A stretch of 64,000 bases of DNA from Prosapia bicincta (taxonomy: Eukaryota; Arthropoda; Insecta; Hemiptera; Cercopidae), in assembly GCA_036971475.1 (NCBI GenBank), contig JBAIZL010000001.1, forward strand, positions 140,544,192 to 140,608,191. Reading direction: 5' to 3'. The position numbers were made by a program, and so were the translations under genes. The notes beneath the pieces are model-generated. The model was not told the DNA's origin. It ran no database searches and saw only the letters and a list, made by a program, of their open reading frames with translations. The stretch's first letter is position 1. Every line of letters begins with the position of its first letter. Positions 61,791-64,000 of the stretch are shown here, in pieces.

Positions 61791-62301
61791 CACAACAAAA
61801 TCTTTAAATGGTTTTCCATAACGTCATACCCTAAAACTAATATTATTACAACAAAATATAACAAAAGTCCAAATAATACAACCTTACAAAACAATATAAA
61901 CTGACTAAAAACCAATATAATTTACTAAAATAATTCAAAACAATCTCTCAGAAAAAACAGCATCCGATGAATCCCAGGGCTAAACTGAATCCAATGTTAG
62001 CAGTAACGCAAACTGTCCTGCAGCTAAATCGGAATTAACCTTGTCCTTCACCGCAGAATGTGAGAGTTCCAACTTCATCTTGAGTATTTACTCAGATCAA
62101 CAACCTGGGAAAATGATTAGTATTACAAAATTCTAGCCTCAAACCTAATGGTTTTATTAAAAAATACTAAAATTGTTAGATTCAACTTAGCAACAAGACC
62201 TATCCCGGGTTAATTCCTCTCAAAGCCGTCAAAGTATAAAGAAAAATATTTATATCCAATTTTGGAAAGTCTTAATTTGCTGTCTTAATGGTTTCTTATA
62301 G

Positions 62302-62359
62302 GCAACTTCTAGACAGTGATTCGGACAATATTCCCATACCAGCTCCTCCACTACTATAG
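62302..62359 (+). CDS. Possible alternative terminal exon of the channel, or first seen exon of a neighbour
   Basis: A good acceptor (GGTTTCTTATAG) ends at 62301. Joined to the AG left by exon 11, the reading frame gives R followed by QLLDSDSDNIPIPAPPLL and TAG at 62357. AATAAA hexamers follow at 62456 and 62466. The region is richer in GC than its surroundings. A second open frame starts right after, SVDLASTLHGEVDNLF at about 62380-62430, one base out of frame. It also looks protein-like, so the exon could be longer with a frame break. No transcript supports it and I do not recognise the peptide. Confidence 0.3.
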
Positions 62360-62519
62360 ATGCCCGGCCAGGCCTAGAGGATCTGTTGATCTGGCATCAA
62401 CATTACATGGTGAAGTTGATAATTTATTTTACACAGTTCCCTTTACATTAGGTTTAATAAAACCTAATAAATGTAGCAAAGGGGGGGATAAGAGGCCCTC
62501 AAATTTTGTTTGTTAAGAA

Positions 62520-64000
62520 AACCCCAATTTAGAAAAAAATATTTCATTTACTGCACTTTCAGATGTAAAACAAAATATATAACACTAGTTAGGCAATGAT
62601 TTAACATAGTTAGGCTATAACATAGGATATCTTTAGTTTATTTTGCAGTGGTGAGTTTTTTGACATGATATTGCAGGAAACAAATAATTATGATCAGGAA
62701 CAAATAAATAAACTACAAATCTAAAATTTGAAAAGAGATAATAACTGGACACCTCTTAAATGGCCCAAGGAGCTAAAAAGCTATTCGGCATATTACATAA
62801 TGATCTCCTAAGTAAAAAAACCTAATATCTGTATATATTAGTCACAAAGAAAAATATTAAAGACTTTTATTTATTCAGGAACCTTGCCTATAGCAAGGCT
62901 ATTTCTAGGTTTCTCCATTTTTATGATAAATCTGTAGATTTTACTGACAACTTTTTTTAAAAACAAGCCTGTAGTAAGATATTTGGAAACAATTTTTTTT
63001 TTTAATTCATCAACCAAAACAAAACACATCCCTTGATGATAGTTTTTACTATGAAGTGAGTTTTGAATATAGTTATGTGTTCAAAATTTATATTGGCGAG
63101 ATAAAGTATATAGAGAATTCTTAGCTAGTGAATCAGTTGTTTTAGACCTTATACAAACCTTCATGGTCTTGTGATACATGTTTTTTTTAGGTAATTAATA
63201 TGTTTCACTTCGATTATTATTTGTTGAAGTGTTAAGGAATAACACTCATGCTATCGGAACGGCTTTGAAAGACTAGATTCAACATACTGAGCGATTTCAA
63301 AGAATGTTAACTTGGAATCGATGATGCTATCTGTAGGTCTTTAGAAGGTATTTAGCAGTTATGTGGTAAGATAATAAGGATGTTTCCACAATTCACTCAG
63401 ACCACAATTTGAGTGAAACTAAAATAAGAAAACAAGGTGTTCAAGAGAAAATCCAACGTTATTAGTGATTACAATAACAGTATGTTTGGTATTAATCGAA
63501 TAGATCAACAAAACTCACTAGTTTCCCTATGAGAAAAATTATCAAGGCCTATAAAAATGTTTTGTTTCTCTATTACATTATGCAAGTTTGCTTTTTTTAT
63601 AAGTACTTATAATAAATTTTAAAAACCCACACTGAAATAGAAGAGGCATTATACAAATTATCGAATAAATTTAACGAAATAGTTGCTAAATCTCCAGGAA
63701 AGTTTCCCCTGGGTATCTAATATTAGGATGTATCCTTTACGCCTTCAAGCAAAAAATTGGCCACATTTTCCTATTTAATTTTCACCACATGAAAAACAAA
63801 AATGTTAAAAACAAATGTGTAGTTTGTTATGACAATGGAATCAGATCCGACACAAGATACCAGTGTGAACAATCTAAAGTGTCATTACATTGAAAAAAAG
63901 TGCTTCAAACTTTAACACATCAAACTTAAACTCTAAATTCATGAATTGATGAAGTGTAAACATGTGCAATTATTTTAAAAAATTGTCTGTTTTTATAATT
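62520..64000. other. End of window, no recognised feature
   Basis: AT-rich sequence without a coding region or repeat that I can support. Confidence 0.4.

Overview
The window is AT-rich animal DNA with large introns, packed with transposon debris. It almost certainly comes from an arthropod, most likely an insect. The only host gene I can support is the 3' half of a four-domain voltage-gated cation channel on the + strand. Twelve exons between 1601 and 46930 join in one continuous frame (2283 nt, 760 codons plus stop). They encode domain III S5-pore-S6, the III-IV linker, all of domain IV and the cytoplasmic tail with EF-hand-like and IQ segments. The domain III selectivity position is Glu and the domain IV position is Ala, and the linker carries MFL. 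This points to the insect NaV2-type channel (Drosophila NaCP60E/DSC1, cockroach BSC1) rather than to the classic para sodium channel. The 5' half of the gene lies before the window.

Introns (195 nt to 13.3 kb) are filled with mobile elements. Penelope-like elements (PLEs) dominate. I sort their copies by eye into families A to E, from shared ends and from RT or GIY-YIG fragments. Many copies consist of an inverted tail followed by a body and a direct tail, and several survive only as foldback hairpins. Other elements are a Tigger/pogo-like deletion derivative (7137-8181), a possible solo LTR 66 bp upstream of exon 8 (19891-20417), a mariner pseudogene (23640-24440, -), a decayed LINE with RT and RNase H traces (26290-27560), and a piggyBac-like transposase with two frameshifts and lost catalytic aspartates (29423-31135, -). 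That piggyBac copy sits at a TTAA inside a PLE. A 5'-truncated LINE insertion with a 13-bp target-site duplication sits inside another PLE (34650-34904). A Harbinger-like element occupies 45300-46175.

Beyond the channel stop at 46930 the sequence is mostly featureless AT-rich DNA. It holds more PLE pieces (48.2, 50.5, 58.8 and 60.4-61.1 kb) and a second decayed piggyBac copy (about 61257-61790, -). At 62302 there is a possible alternative terminal exon whose acceptor phase matches channel exon 11. No rRNA, tRNA, CRISPR or prokaryotic operon structure was seen. Family assignments rest on recognition of protein motifs and on comparison between copies inside the window, not on database searches.
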